DNA from: UMGS1322 sp900550765
GTDB lineage: Bacteria > Bacillota > Clostridia > Christensenellales > QALW01
NCBI GenBank assembly: GCA_958448705.1
Contig: CAUDEY010000016.1
Span: forward strand, 1-45,939
Length of the DNA stretch: 45,939 nt
Direction: 5' to 3'
Shown: positions 1 through 8,338 of the stretch, piece after piece
How positions within the stretch are numbered: position 1 is the stretch's first letter
Layout: every line of letters begins with the position of its first letter
Made by a program: the position numbers and the translations under genes
The notes under the pieces: model-generated
Database searches by the model: none
What the model saw: only the letters and a program-made list of their open reading frames with translations
Told to the model about the DNA's origin: nothing

Positions 1-1
1 T

Positions 2-181
2 TTAAAATATACCTGCCAGCTGGATAAGCTTAAGGAAGGCGCCGCCTTTACCTCGGCGCAGATCTCCCAGGCATTCGCCGCCCCCGCCGAAAAAAACAAA
101 AAAAATACGGCTTCCTTTCACGGACGCACAGAAAATTATGGCGACGATATTTATGCCAATATTGATGAATTGGAGGTATAA
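2..181 (+). CDS. 3' end of a probable DnaD-like replication protein (partial)
   Basis: An open frame enters from the left edge and ends at TAA 179-181, giving about 59 residues with a Lys/Asn-rich, low-complexity stretch and an acidic end (…NIDELEV). The stop lies 5 bases before the next ATG, and the GGAGG serving that gene (172-176) sits inside this frame, so the two genes are almost certainly co-transcribed. No domain can be recognised in the remaining tail. The DnaD assignment rests only on context: in Clostridia a DnaD-domain protein commonly sits directly upstream of a DnaC/DnaI-like loader. Confidence is good for coding and low for product. Confidence 0.55.
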   Translation, partial: LKYTCQLDKLKEGAAFTSAQISQAFAAPAEKNKKNTASFHGRTENYGDDIYANIDELEV

Positions 182-186
182 AAAAA

Positions 187-1104
187 ATGGATCTTACCTC
201 CATCCGTCAGGCTGAGCGCGAACTGATGCAAAAACGGTTAACCGCACAAAAAAAAGCAGATATTCGCTTACAGCAGCTCTATGAAGAAAATCCCGAATTA
301 AAAGCGCTGGAAAAAAACAAGCGTGCACTCATCTGCGACTTTTCTATGGAAAAAACGCAAAGGATGTCAGCAATAAAAGAAACCGAAGAGGCTATCAGCC
401 GTTATTTGACATCGCACCATTTAACCCTGCCGCAGCCAGAATATAGCTGCACGCGCTGCAATGATACAGGGTATCTTCCGCACACCGGGCAGCGCTGTTC
501 CTGTTTTACCCGCCGCTTGGTGGAACTGGCCATGAAAAACGACTGTGCCCTGGATACACAAACCTTTGAATGCTTTGACCCAACGGTATATCCGCCCATC
601 GATGGAAGTGATGTTGCCGGGGAAATGATAAAAATAAAAAATTACTGCCAGGCATATGCAGATTCTTTTCCCCATATCAAATATCCGAATCTCCTTTTAA
701 GCGGAAATACCGGTACCGGAAAAACTTTTTTGCTCAATTGTATCGCCGCCCGGTTACGGGAAAGAAGCTTTAGCGTGGTTTTTCTTACCGCGGGACGGCT
801 GTTTGATATCCTGCGCAAATATGCTTTGAATCAAATCAACGATATTGACGCCCTGCTTGAGGCAGAATTGCTGATTATCGATGACTTCGGCACGGAGCCT
901 TTATTTAACAATATTACGGTGGAATATATGTTCCTGTTAATAAACGAACGCACCCGGCTAAAAAAACCGCTGTGTCTTTCCACCAATCTGACCCCCGATA
1001 AAATCAAAGAACGCTACACCGAACGCATCGCTTCACGCCTCCTGGATCGAGGCACTTCAGCAATTTTACATGTTCCCGGTAAAGATATCCGTACAAGAAA
1101 GTGA
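187..1104 (+). CDS. dnaC: DnaC/DnaI-type replicative helicase loader ATPase
   Basis: A 305-residue AAA+ ATPase expected to load the replicative DNA helicase in the cytoplasm. After a charged coiled N-terminus there is a zinc-ribbon-like cysteine group at about residues 88-106 (CTRCNDTG…CSC), the usual feature of clostridial DnaC-like loaders. Then come a Walker A motif GNTGTGKT (~173-180), a Walker B LLIIDDFG (~227-234), a sensor-1-like STNL and an arginine-finger-like RIASRLLDRG near the end. The ATG is served by GGAGG (172-176). It follows a probable dnaD and overlaps the tilS frame, so it belongs to one operon. An IstB-type transposase helper is the main lookalike, but the cysteine region and lack of a transposase argue against it. 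Confidence 0.88.
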   Translation: MDLTSIRQAERELMQKRLTAQKKADIRLQQLYEENPELKALEKNKRALICDFSMEKTQRMSAIKETEEAISRYLTSHHLTLPQPEYSCTRCNDTGYLPHTGQRCSCFTRRLVELAMKNDCALDTQTFECFDPTVYPPIDGSDVAGEMIKIKNYCQAYADSFPHIKYPNLLLSGNTGTGKTFLLNCIAARLRERSFSVVFLTAGRLFDILRKYALNQINDIDALLEAELLIIDDFGTEPLFNNITVEYMFLLINERTRLKKPLCLSTNLTPDKIKERYTERIASRLLDRGTSAILHVPGKDIRTRK

Positions 1105-1114
1105 GAGGGATTCC

Positions 1115-2449
1115 TTGCTGCGTAAAGTAAAAGACTATATAGAAAAATACAATATGCTTTTACCTGGCAGCCGTGTAATCGTCGGTTTTTCTGGCGGAAC
1201 GGATTCGGCAGCCCTGGTCTTTTTACTCCATAAGCTTGGTTACCGAATTACTGCAGTTCATATCGAACACGGCATCCGGGGTGAAGAAGCGCAGCGTGAC
1301 GCCGCTTTTGCCGAAAATTTTTGCAAGAAATATAATATAGAGTGTTTTGTGGAGCATTTGGATATTCCCGCCTTTGCCAAGGCAAACAAGCTTTCTCTGG
1401 AAACCGCAGCAAGACAGGAACGCTACCGGCTTTTGCAAAAATACGCAGTTTCCCTGCATGCCCCTATTGCTGTAGCGCATAATAAAAACGATCAGGCCGA
1501 AACGGTACTCATGCATCTTCTGCGCGGAAGCGGCTTGGCCGGTCTATGCGGAATGCAGCCGGTTTCAGGAAATATTATCCGTCCGCTGTTAGCGGTTTCG
1601 AGAAAAGAAATCGAAACCTTTAATAAAGAAAATCAAATTCTACATATTACAGATTCTACCAACACCGATATCTCGTTTACCCGTAACAAATATCGGCTCT
1701 GTCTGCTTCCGGAAATAGAAGCAATTCAGCCTGGTGCGATATCGGCGATCGCCTCTTGTGCAGAGCTCTTATCTGGATACAAAGAATTGGTCGATCTGCA
1801 AATAAAGCACTATGAGAGGGATTTGATTTCTGTCCGAAACGACGGCATTTCACTGAAAGTGACGGATGCAATTCCCTATATCGTAAAGCTTGAACTGATC
1901 AAACTGGCTATCAGCCGCTTAAAGGGCCATCCGACGGACATTGAACGGATCCATATAGAAAATACAGCGGCACTCTGGCACAAACAAGCCGGCCGGGAAG
2001 TTCATCTGCCCGGGAATATGATTGCCAGAAGATGTTATCAGGAGATTTGTTTTTTCTTTGCAAAAGAGCCTTTCTGCGCGGAATTCGTTTTTATACCGGA
2101 AAAGACCTACCCATGGCATAATGGTCTCAGCGTATCCAGCTGTTTTGTTTCCGCTATGGGGAAACATGACGCCTGTGAATTTTTGGATTTTGACTCTTTG
2201 GGGGCCGGTTTAACCCTCCGTACAAGAAAAAGCGGAGATTTTATTTATCCCTTGGGTGCTCAGGGAAAATGCAGCCTGAAAAAATATTTTATCGATAAAA
2301 AAATTCCGCAGCAGCAGCGCGGCGAGATTCCTTTACTGGCTCGGGGAAGCGAAATTTTAGCGGTCCTTGGTTATACGGTTTCTTCCCGCACGGCCGTAAA
2401 AACGACTACCAAAAATATAATAAAAATATTTCAAGGAGAAAATCTATGA
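1115..2449 (+). CDS. tilS: tRNA(Ile)-lysidine synthase TilS
   Basis: Converts C34 of tRNA-Ile(CAU) to lysidine using ATP and lysine, so that the tRNA reads AUA. The N-type PP-loop SGGTDSAAL is followed by the TilS-typical HGIRG, the AARQERYRLL stretch and AHNKNDQAETVLMHLLRGSGL. The C-terminal TilS domain is present (GDFIYPLGAQGK…LKKYFIDKKIP…), so the protein is full length. The frame also offers an ATG at 1070, but that overlaps the preceding gene by 35 bases. TTG at 1115 is preceded by GAGAGGGA (1103-1110) at good spacing, so I prefer TTG. The 3' end overlaps hpt by 4 bases (ATGA), indicating translational coupling. Confidence 0.93.
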   Translation: MLRKVKDYIEKYNMLLPGSRVIVGFSGGTDSAALVFLLHKLGYRITAVHIEHGIRGEEAQRDAAFAENFCKKYNIECFVEHLDIPAFAKANKLSLETAARQERYRLLQKYAVSLHAPIAVAHNKNDQAETVLMHLLRGSGLAGLCGMQPVSGNIIRPLLAVSRKEIETFNKENQILHITDSTNTDISFTRNKYRLCLLPEIEAIQPGAISAIASCAELLSGYKELVDLQIKHYERDLISVRNDGISLKVTDAIPYIVKLELIKLAISRLKGHPTDIERIHIENTAALWHKQAGREVHLPGNMIARRCYQEICFFFAKEPFCAEFVFIPEKTYPWHNGLSVSSCFVSAMGKHDACEFLDFDSLGAGLTLRTRKSGDFIYPLGAQGKCSLKKYFIDKKIPQQQRGEIPLLARGSEILAVLGYTVSSRTAVKTTTKNIIKIFQGENL

Positions 2450-2991
2450 TTCCGGCAGAAAAAATGGAAATACTGATTTCAGGCGAACAAATGCAGCGTC
2501 GCATTCGAGAACTTGCACAACAAATTAACAGGGATTACAAGGGAAAATCTTTGCTCGTTGTGGGCATACTAAAAGGAGCCGTTTTATTTTTTTCAGATCT
2601 TGTTCGACAACTGGAAATGGATGTAAGGTTTGATTTTATGACGATTTCAAGCTACGGCGGCTCTACTGAGTCCACCGGTGAAGTAAAAATCCGTAAAGAT
2701 TTGGATACCTCCATCAGCGGCCAGAATGTTTTAATTGTAGAGGATATTATCGATACCGGTTTGACCCTGACAGCTCTTCGGGAGCTTTTGCTTACACGCA
2801 AGCCCGCTTCTTTTAAAATATGCTGCATGCTTGATAAGCCCTCACGGCGTAAAGTAGAAATCAAGCCTGATTACTGCTGTTTTGAAATCCCTGATGAGTT
2901 TGTGATCGGATACGGTCTTGACTATGCCCAATCCGGCCGTCAGCTCAAAGATGTTTACTACATCAAGCGGGAATATATCGATTCCCTGTAA
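2446..2991 (+). CDS. hpt: Hypoxanthine-guanine phosphoribosyltransferase
   Basis: Purine salvage enzyme of 181 residues that transfers ribose-5-phosphate from PRPP to hypoxanthine or guanine. The PRPP-binding signature VLIVEDIIDTGLTL is at about residues 98-111. The early GILKGAVLFFSDL and the C-terminal DEFVIGYGLDYAQ…R.L segment are typical of bacterial Hpt. The start overlaps the tilS stop (ATGA, 2446-2449) and is preceded by AAGGAGA. The tilS-hpt-ftsH order matches Bacillus subtilis and relatives, which supports all three calls. The length is normal. Confidence 0.95.
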   Translation: MIPAEKMEILISGEQMQRRIRELAQQINRDYKGKSLLVVGILKGAVLFFSDLVRQLEMDVRFDFMTISSYGGSTESTGEVKIRKDLDTSISGQNVLIVEDIIDTGLTLTALRELLLTRKPASFKICCMLDKPSRRKVEIKPDYCCFEIPDEFVIGYGLDYAQSGRQLKDVYYIKREYIDSL

Positions 2992-3044
2992 AGCAACAAA
3001 ATTTTTGATGTTTTTACTTACACCCAGGTTTCACAGAGTTTTCA

Positions 3045-3073
3045 TTGTAATAAACCATATTCAATGTTATAAT
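3045..3073 (+). promoter_or_regulatory. Sigma-A promoter of ftsH
   Basis: TTGTAA (3045-3050), 17-base spacer, perfect TATAAT (3068-3073), 35 bases before the ftsH start. It gives ftsH its own transcription start although the gene directly follows hpt. Confidence 0.75.
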
Positions 3074-3107
3074 ACTAAAAATTGATCCCTTTCGAAAGGA
3101 GACTTAA

Positions 3108-5081
3108 ATGAAAAAACGCTTCCTCTATGCCGTTGCTTATATTGGGCTTATTACTTTAGTCATTGTACTGGCCTTCAATAGTATGCAGGCAAAAAATTCT
3201 GCCCAGAAAGATCTTTCCTCTTCCGAATTCACCCAAAAACTGAATCAAGGTGAATTTGAGTACGTACTTGTTGTTAATGGAAATACTGTATATTGCGTTA
3301 CCAAAGAGAACCCCAATAAGATCGATATCAACCAAGAACAGGAAAAGGTTATCAACAATGTAATCAAAAATTATGATTATAAGGCGTCTATTTTAAACAC
3401 CGAAGATATTGAAACAACCCTTTCCGCTGCTATCCAGGCCGGCAATCTTACAAAATATGAAATTCATTTTGCCTCGGCTCCCTGGTACCTGCAGTATCTG
3501 CCCTATCTGTTCCTTTTAATCATCACGGGCGTCATCATGTATTTCATCTACGCGCAAAGCGCCAGCAACGGAAAGGCTATGCAGTTTGGCCGCTCCACTG
3601 CAAAAATGTATGACGATCCCAAAAAGAAGGTCACCTTTAAAGATGTAGCCGGTGCTGATGAAGAAAAAGAAGAGCTGGAAGAGATCGTAGGCTTTTTAAA
3701 GCAGCCGGATAAATATACTAAAATGGGAGCACGTATTCCCAAGGGCGTGCTGTTGGTGGGGCCTCCCGGAACCGGTAAAACCCTTTTGGCCAAATCTGTT
3801 GCAGGGGAAGCCGGCGTGCCGTTCTTCTCCATAACCGGCTCCGATTTCGTAGAATTGTACGTTGGTATCGGTGCGGCCCGTGTACGTGACCTTTTTAATC
3901 AAGCCAAGAAAAATGCGCCGTGCATCATCTTTATCGATGAAATCGATGCCGTAGGCCGCAGGCGTGGTTCCGGTATCGGCGGTGGACACGATGAACGGGA
4001 GCAAACCTTAAACCAGCTGTTAGTAGAAATGGACGGCTTTATGGTAAACGAGGGCATTATCATTATGGCCGCAACCAACCGCGCTGACATTCTGGACCCT
4101 GCGTTGCTGCGCTCAGGCCGTTTTGACCGGCAGATCCACGTACTTCCGCCGGATACCAAAGGCCGGGAAGAGATCTTTTTGATCCATGCACGCAACAAAT
4201 CTTTTGACAGCGACGTATCCGCGCACGAGGTAGCGCTTTTGACCTCCGGTTTTGTTGGCGCAGATATTGAAAACCTTTGTAATGAAGCCGCTCTTTTGGC
4301 TGTGCGGCGCGGAAAATCCAAAATTGGAATGCAGGAGATCAAAGATTCTATTACCCGAGTAATTATGGGGCCCGAAAAGCGTTCTCATAAAACCGGACCG
4401 CAGATGAAGCGGCTGGTTGCCTACCATGAAGCAGGCCATGCGATCGTAGCACGCAGCCTGAAAAACTGCGATCCTGTAACAGAGGTTTCCATTATTCCCC
4501 GCGGCAGCGCCGGCGGCTATACCTTAACCCGCCCCGATGATGACGAGGGTCCTTATTCCAGAGGGTATATTTTAGACCGTATTACCATGTGCCTCGGCGG
4601 TCGTGCCGCAGAAAAGCTGGTAATCGGCGATATTTCCACCGGAGCATCCTCAGATATCCGCAATGCAACGGAATTGGCCAAGGGATACGTCACAAAATAC
4701 GGTATGTACGATGAAATCGGCCCGATCTATTTAGATGAGGGCGATGGCGACGAAATCTTCCTAGGGCGGGATTTTTCCGCACACAAAGCACACTCGGAAG
4801 CTTTTTCCTCCCGCGTGGATGCCGCCATCCATGAGATTATCTCCCATGCAGACGTAAAAGCCTATACGATTTTAAAGGAACGATCCCATATCTTAGATAA
4901 TTTGGCCGAAGTGCTCTTGGACATGGAAAAAATCACCGGCACACAATTCGAGGCCATTTATAACGGCAAAACTTTAGCTGATTTTAAAGCAGAACAAATA
5001 TCGAATGCGGATAGGCAGGAAGAAGAACAACAGGATGCTTCCGGCCAGGATACCGCCGAAGCCAAGGAAACGAATGAATAA
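3108..5081 (+). CDS. ftsH: ATP-dependent zinc metalloprotease FtsH
   Basis: Membrane-anchored AAA protease that degrades misassembled membrane proteins and some regulators. The layout is a transmembrane helix (~5-23), a small extracytoplasmic domain, a second helix (~130-148) and an AAA module. The AAA module has Walker A GPPGTGKT (~218-225), Walker B IIFIDEID and the second region of homology ending in RSGRFDRQI. The zinc protease motif HEAGH is at about 441-445. The pore loop reads YVGIG where the usual form is FVGVG, a conservative change. The tail is acidic and Gln/Glu-rich. The start is served by AAGGAGA. The gene has its own promoter and ends at a strong hairpin (5086-5112). 657 residues is normal. 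Confidence 0.97.
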   Translation: MKKRFLYAVAYIGLITLVIVLAFNSMQAKNSAQKDLSSSEFTQKLNQGEFEYVLVVNGNTVYCVTKENPNKIDINQEQEKVINNVIKNYDYKASILNTEDIETTLSAAIQAGNLTKYEIHFASAPWYLQYLPYLFLLIITGVIMYFIYAQSASNGKAMQFGRSTAKMYDDPKKKVTFKDVAGADEEKEELEEIVGFLKQPDKYTKMGARIPKGVLLVGPPGTGKTLLAKSVAGEAGVPFFSITGSDFVELYVGIGAARVRDLFNQAKKNAPCIIFIDEIDAVGRRRGSGIGGGHDEREQTLNQLLVEMDGFMVNEGIIIMAATNRADILDPALLRSGRFDRQIHVLPPDTKGREEIFLIHARNKSFDSDVSAHEVALLTSGFVGADIENLCNEAALLAVRRGKSKIGMQEIKDSITRVIMGPEKRSHKTGPQMKRLVAYHEAGHAIVARSLKNCDPVTEVSIIPRGSAGGYTLTRPDDDEGPYSRGYILDRITMCLGGRAAEKLVIGDISTGASSDIRNATELAKGYVTKYGMYDEIGPIYLDEGDGDEIFLGRDFSAHKAHSEAFSSRVDAAIHEIISHADVKAYTILKERSHILDNLAEVLLDMEKITGTQFEAIYNGKTLADFKAEQISNADRQEEEQQDASGQDTAEAKETNE

Positions 5082-5085
5082 ATCC

Positions 5086-5112
5086 GGGAAGGCTTACCGC
5101 CTTCCCTTTTTT
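5086..5112 (+). terminator. Intrinsic terminator after ftsH
   Basis: Stem GGGAAGGC (5086-5093), loop TTACC, GCCTTCCC (5099-5106), then six Ts. It starts 4 bases after the ftsH stop. The next gene begins only 11 bases beyond the T run, so its expression probably depends on read-through. Confidence 0.88.
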
Positions 5113-5123
5113 AAGGTGAATTG

Positions 5124-5597
5124 ATGGCAAAGAAGAAACAAAATTTGATGGTTTTTCCTCTGCTGACCCTAATAAGCCCTTTTTGTATTTTTTTCGCGCT
5201 TTTTTTAATACGTGCGGCCAAAGGCAGTACAGCCCAAAATTATTGGAATAACTTCATTCTTTTCTATGATGTTCTGCAAAATTTCAGGGAATATCTCTTT
5301 CCTTGCTTTCTGTACTTTACCCTCGGTCTTCTGTGCCTGCTCCTCAACCTCTTTTTAAAAAAAGCCCCTTTAAAAAAGAATACATGGATTTTCCTGATAA
5401 TTTCAGGAACGCTTATAATCTTGATTGGCAGCCGCATCTTGTTTTTATATGCAAATGATCTTCTGTTCTCCTCCCAGGCTTTGAATTTTCTAAAAACGGG
5501 GATCAACGCCTACACCTTTACCGCCGCTCTTCTATATTGTTTTCTTATAAGTTTTGTACTGCAGCTGTTGGATGTGCTTTATTTCAATGCAAAATAG
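5124..5597 (+). CDS. Small four-helix membrane protein, function unknown
   Basis: A 157-residue, strongly hydrophobic protein with a lysine-rich start (MAKKKQ) and four predicted membrane segments, roughly 8-30, 52-76, 85-110 and 122-150, with positively charged loops. I see no catalytic or binding motif. The ATG at 5124 is preceded by AAGGTGA. An in-frame TTG one codon earlier is less well placed. It sits between the ftsH terminator and the SRP RNA promoter with no promoter of its own that I can see. Both neighbours act at the membrane, but any functional link is conjecture. The gene looks real from its start signal and consistent helix spacing. Confidence 0.65.
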   Translation: MAKKKQNLMVFPLLTLISPFCIFFALFLIRAAKGSTAQNYWNNFILFYDVLQNFREYLFPCFLYFTLGLLCLLLNLFLKKAPLKKNTWIFLIISGTLIILIGSRILFLYANDLLFSSQALNFLKTGINAYTFTAALLYCFLISFVLQLLDVLYFNAK

Positions 5598-5598
5598 C

Positions 5599-5626
5599 TT
5601 GCTTTTTTCTTATAAAATGATATAAT
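5599..5626 (+). promoter_or_regulatory. Promoter of the SRP RNA gene
   Basis: TTGCTT (5599-5604), 16-base spacer, TATAAT (5621-5626), placing the RNA start near 5632-5634. The -35 begins 2 bases after the stop of the preceding gene. Confidence 0.7.
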
Positions 5627-5633
5627 AATAAAT

Positions 5634-5770
5634 AAGTTATCTGTAAACTTGCATCGGATTCTGCGCAATGTACGGTTGTGAATCATGTCAGGGCCGGAAG
5701 GCAGCAGCATTAAGCAAATTTGTACATGTGCCGCAGCCCGTCTGATGCAAGTTTACAGATAACTTTTTTT
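5634..5770 (+). ncRNA. ffs: Small signal recognition particle RNA (4.5S type)
   Basis: The diagnostic SRP domain IV core lies at 5687-5715 (GTCAGGGCCGGAAGG…AGCAGC…TAAGC), containing the GGAA tetraloop and the asymmetric internal loop bound by Ffh. The arms 5641-5658 and 5741-5758 pair almost perfectly, and AAGTTAT/ATAACTT extends the helix outward. A run of seven Ts follows (5764-5770), so the terminal helix of the RNA appears to double as its own intrinsic terminator. There is no Alu domain, so this is the short bacterial form rather than the longer Bacillus scRNA form. It guides Ffh-dependent insertion of membrane proteins. Confidence 0.95.
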
Positions 5771-5780
5771 ACAGCTTTTT

Positions 5781-5823
5781 ACTATATATAGTATTCATTT
5801 TATTTTTTTTAAATATATATGGT
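5781..5823 (+). promoter_or_regulatory. Pair of NrdR-type operator boxes upstream of nrdD
   Basis: Box 1 is ACTATATATAGT (5781-5792), a perfect palindrome matching the known NrdR box core. Box 2 is AATATATATGGT (5812-5823), with two deviations. Their starts are exactly 31 bp apart, the three-helical-turn spacing known for tandem NrdR boxes, and box 2 ends 8 bases before the -35 element. NrdR is an ATP/dATP-sensing repressor of ribonucleotide reductase genes. The nrdR gene is not in the window. The sequence is AT-rich, so chance resemblance is possible, but spacing and location both fit. Confidence 0.7.
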
Positions 5824-5831
5824 ATATTCTC

Positions 5832-5860
5832 TTGACTTTCTCTCTTTCATATGCTATACT
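5832..5860 (+). promoter_or_regulatory. Promoter of the nrdD operon
   Basis: TTGACT (5832-5837), 17-base spacer, TATACT (5855-5860). The position directly after the NrdR-type boxes suits repression by dATP-loaded NrdR. Confidence 0.82.
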
Positions 5861-5907
5861 GAAGTCGTTCTATAGAAAATTATTAAAAAATCGGCAGGAG
5901 AAGAAAC

Positions 5908-8172
5908 ATGATCAACGTCATCATCAAAAGAAACGGAAATAAAGTTCCGTTTAACAGTCAAAAAATAAGCGATGCTATTGCAAAAGCCAACGCAGCCGTA
6001 TGTGAAGAAGTCATTCCCCCGGCAGAAATTCTGCAGCTTACCGATACTATCGTGGCCCGCGCGGACAATACCGAACCGACTGTTGAACAAATTCAGGATA
6101 TGGTAGAAGAAGCATTGATTGCCGCAGGCTATGCCAAAACCGCTAAGGCCTTTATTCTATACCGCGCCGAGCATACAAAGATCCGTCAAACAGAATCGGA
6201 TTTGATGAAAATTTATGACGAACTCACCTTTTCTGATGCAAAGGATGCTGATATCAAACGCGAAAATGCGAATATCGATGCAGATTCTGCTATGGGTACC
6301 ATGCTGAAATACGGCTCTGAAGGTGCAAAATACTTTGTGGATAACTATATTTTACCCAAGGATATTGCCGCCGCACATATTAACGGTGACATTCACATCC
6401 ATGATAAAGATTTTTATATGCTGACCGAAACCTGCTGTCAGATCGATTTATTGAAGCTTTTTAAAAACGGTTTTTCTACCGGTCATGGTTATCTGCGAGA
6501 GCCTAACAGCATTTTAAGTTATGCCTCTTTGGCCTGTATCGCCATACAAGCTAATCAAAATGAAATGCATGGCGGCCAAAGCGTACCCAACTTTGATTAT
6601 GCAATGGCAAAAGGTGTAGCAAAATCTTTTGTAAAAAATTATTTTCATGCCTTAGAAGAATATGCGATGATCGCCTTTGCGCTCTCCGCCGAAGAAGCGG
6701 AAGCGCTTATCAAAAAAATTAAGGAAGACGTCAATGTCCTTCCTTCCCTTTCAAATCAAAATGCTTTTCGCAATGCCCTGCTCAGCTGGGCAGAGAAAAA
6801 CGGACAAAAATTTGATTTTGCCAAAGCCGATGCTTTTGCCTTTTCCAGTTCCTCTGTCCGTACTGATAAAGAGACCTATCAGGCTATGGAAGCATTCATT
6901 CATAATCTGAATACCATGAATTCGCGTGCCGGAGCGCAGGTTCCGTTCAGCTCTATTAACTATGGCACCGACACTTCTCCCGAGGCGCGCATGGTAATGA
7001 AAAATCTGCTTCTGGCAACAGATGCCGGTTTAGGGAATGGTGAAACCCCGATTTTTCCGGTACAGATTTTCAAAGTAAAGGAAGGTATTAATTTTAATCC
7101 GGGAGAACCAAACTACGATCTTTTCCGCCTGGCAATCAAAACAAGCGCTAAACGGTTGTTCCCCAATTTCAGTTTTATTGATGCGCCATTTAATCTAAAA
7201 TACTATAAACCCGGTGATTACAACACCGAAATCGCCTATATGGGCTGTCGTACCCGCGTGATCGGCAACGTGCACGATCCTTCCCGTGAGGTTACCTGCG
7301 GAAGAGGAAATTTAAGCTTCACTTCCATTAATCTGCCCCGTATCGCGCTCTTATCCAATGGAAATCTGGACACCTTCTTCTCTCTCCTGGATGAACGGAT
7401 CGATCTGGTTTGCCGGCAGCTGCTGCACCGCTTTAAGATCCAATGCGCGCGTAAGGTCATTAACTATCCCTTTTTAATGGGACAAGGTGTATGGCTTGAT
7501 TCCGATACGCTCGGCCCTGACGATGATATTTCTGAGGTTTTAAAACATGGCACGCTCAGCATGGGCTTTATCGGTCTGGCGGAAACCTTAAAAGCTTTGA
7601 CGGGGTTCCATCACGGTGAAAGCGAAGAAAGCCAACAGTTAGGATTAAAAATCATCAGTCATATGCGAAATATGATGGATATGCGCTCTAAGGAAACAGG
7701 TCTGAATTTTACGCTTTTAGCAACCCCGGCCGAAGGCTTGAGCGGACGGTTCATCAATCTTGATAAAAAGAAATTCGGTATCATTCCGGGAATTACGGAC
7801 CGAGAGTATTATACAAATTCTTTCCATATACCTGTATACTATCATATTCCGGCTTTTAAAAAAATCAAGTTGGAAGCACCGTATCATGAACTTACCAACG
7901 CCGGCCATATCAGCTACGTAGAGCTTGACGGTGATACCTGCAAAAATTTGGAAGCTTTTGAGTCTATCATCCGCTATATGAAAGAATGCGGAATCGGTTA
8001 CGGTTCTGTAAACCATCCGGTAGACCGGGATCCCGTATGCGGCTATACCGGCGTAATTAATGAGGTTTGTCCGCGCTGCGGGCGGCGTGAAGGAGAAGCC
8101 GTAAGTGTGGAAAAATTAAAAGAATTAAGAAAAAAATATCCGACTATGCCCCGCATATGCGGATGTGATTAA
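5908..8172 (+). CDS. nrdD: Anaerobic ribonucleoside-triphosphate reductase, main chain lacking the glycyl radical domain
   Basis: Class III reductase that makes dNTPs from NTPs without oxygen. An N-terminal ATP-cone (~1-90, NGNKVPFNSQKISDAI) is followed by the ten-stranded barrel. The catalytic cysteine is in MGCRTRVIGN (~Cys447), near RGNLSFTSINLPRIAL. Cysteines 711, 721 and 724 (CGYTG…CPRC) and the terminal CGC (751, 753) probably form the zinc site. The protein stops at 754 residues in RICGCD without the usual RxxGY glycyl radical segment, which is instead encoded by the next small ORF. A run of seven As (8130-8136) lies near the end: losing one base there would open the frame into the small ORF. 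The start is preceded by AGGAGA. Confidence 0.95.
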   Translation: MINVIIKRNGNKVPFNSQKISDAIAKANAAVCEEVIPPAEILQLTDTIVARADNTEPTVEQIQDMVEEALIAAGYAKTAKAFILYRAEHTKIRQTESDLMKIYDELTFSDAKDADIKRENANIDADSAMGTMLKYGSEGAKYFVDNYILPKDIAAAHINGDIHIHDKDFYMLTETCCQIDLLKLFKNGFSTGHGYLREPNSILSYASLACIAIQANQNEMHGGQSVPNFDYAMAKGVAKSFVKNYFHALEEYAMIAFALSAEEAEALIKKIKEDVNVLPSLSNQNAFRNALLSWAEKNGQKFDFAKADAFAFSSSSVRTDKETYQAMEAFIHNLNTMNSRAGAQVPFSSINYGTDTSPEARMVMKNLLLATDAGLGNGETPIFPVQIFKVKEGINFNPGEPNYDLFRLAIKTSAKRLFPNFSFIDAPFNLKYYKPGDYNTEIAYMGCRTRVIGNVHDPSREVTCGRGNLSFTSINLPRIALLSNGNLDTFFSLLDERIDLVCRQLLHRFKIQCARKVINYPFLMGQGVWLDSDTLGPDDDISEVLKHGTLSMGFIGLAETLKALTGFHHGESEESQQLGLKIISHMRNMMDMRSKETGLNFTLLATPAEGLSGRFINLDKKKFGIIPGITDREYYTNSFHIPVYYHIPAFKKIKLEAPYHELTNAGHISYVELDGDTCKNLEAFESIIRYMKECGIGYGSVNHPVDRDPVCGYTGVINEVCPRCGRREGEAVSVEKLKELRKKYPTMPRICGCD

Positions 8173-8188
8173 TAAGGAGGAATCAGCA

Positions 8189-8338
8189 ATGACAGTAAAA
8201 AATCAAAAAGCAGGAGAAGGCATTAAATTTGAACGGATCCGCCGGATCACCGGTTATCTGGTAGGTACTACCGATCGCTTTAACAATGCCAAACGTGCGG
8301 AAGAAAGAGACCGTGTAAAACATGGCGTTAATCCTTGA
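8189..8338 (+). CDS. Separately encoded glycyl radical domain of the class III ribonucleotide reductase
   Basis: A 49-residue ORF between nrdD and nrdG. Its centre, RRITGYLVGTTDRFNNAKRA, followed by EERDRVKHG, matches the conserved C-terminal glycyl radical segment that normally ends NrdD proteins. Gly22 in RITGYL is the expected radical residue. It has its own strong ribosome site, AAGGAGG (8174-8180), 8 bases before ATG, starts 16 bases after the nrdD stop in another frame, and its end overlaps nrdG by 17 bases. The arrangement implies three coupled products: barrel, radical-carrying small subunit and activase. GrcA/YfiD, a free glycyl radical domain that repairs pyruvate formate-lyase, is a known parallel. 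The alternative is a frameshifted, originally fused gene. Confidence 0.88.
   Translation: MTVKNQKAGEGIKFERIRRITGYLVGTTDRFNNAKRAEERDRVKHGVNP

Noticed and set aside
8130..8168. Programmed -1 frameshift at A-AAA-AAA in nrdD
   Set aside because: The -1 frame stops within about 12 codons and does not reach the glycyl radical ORF.
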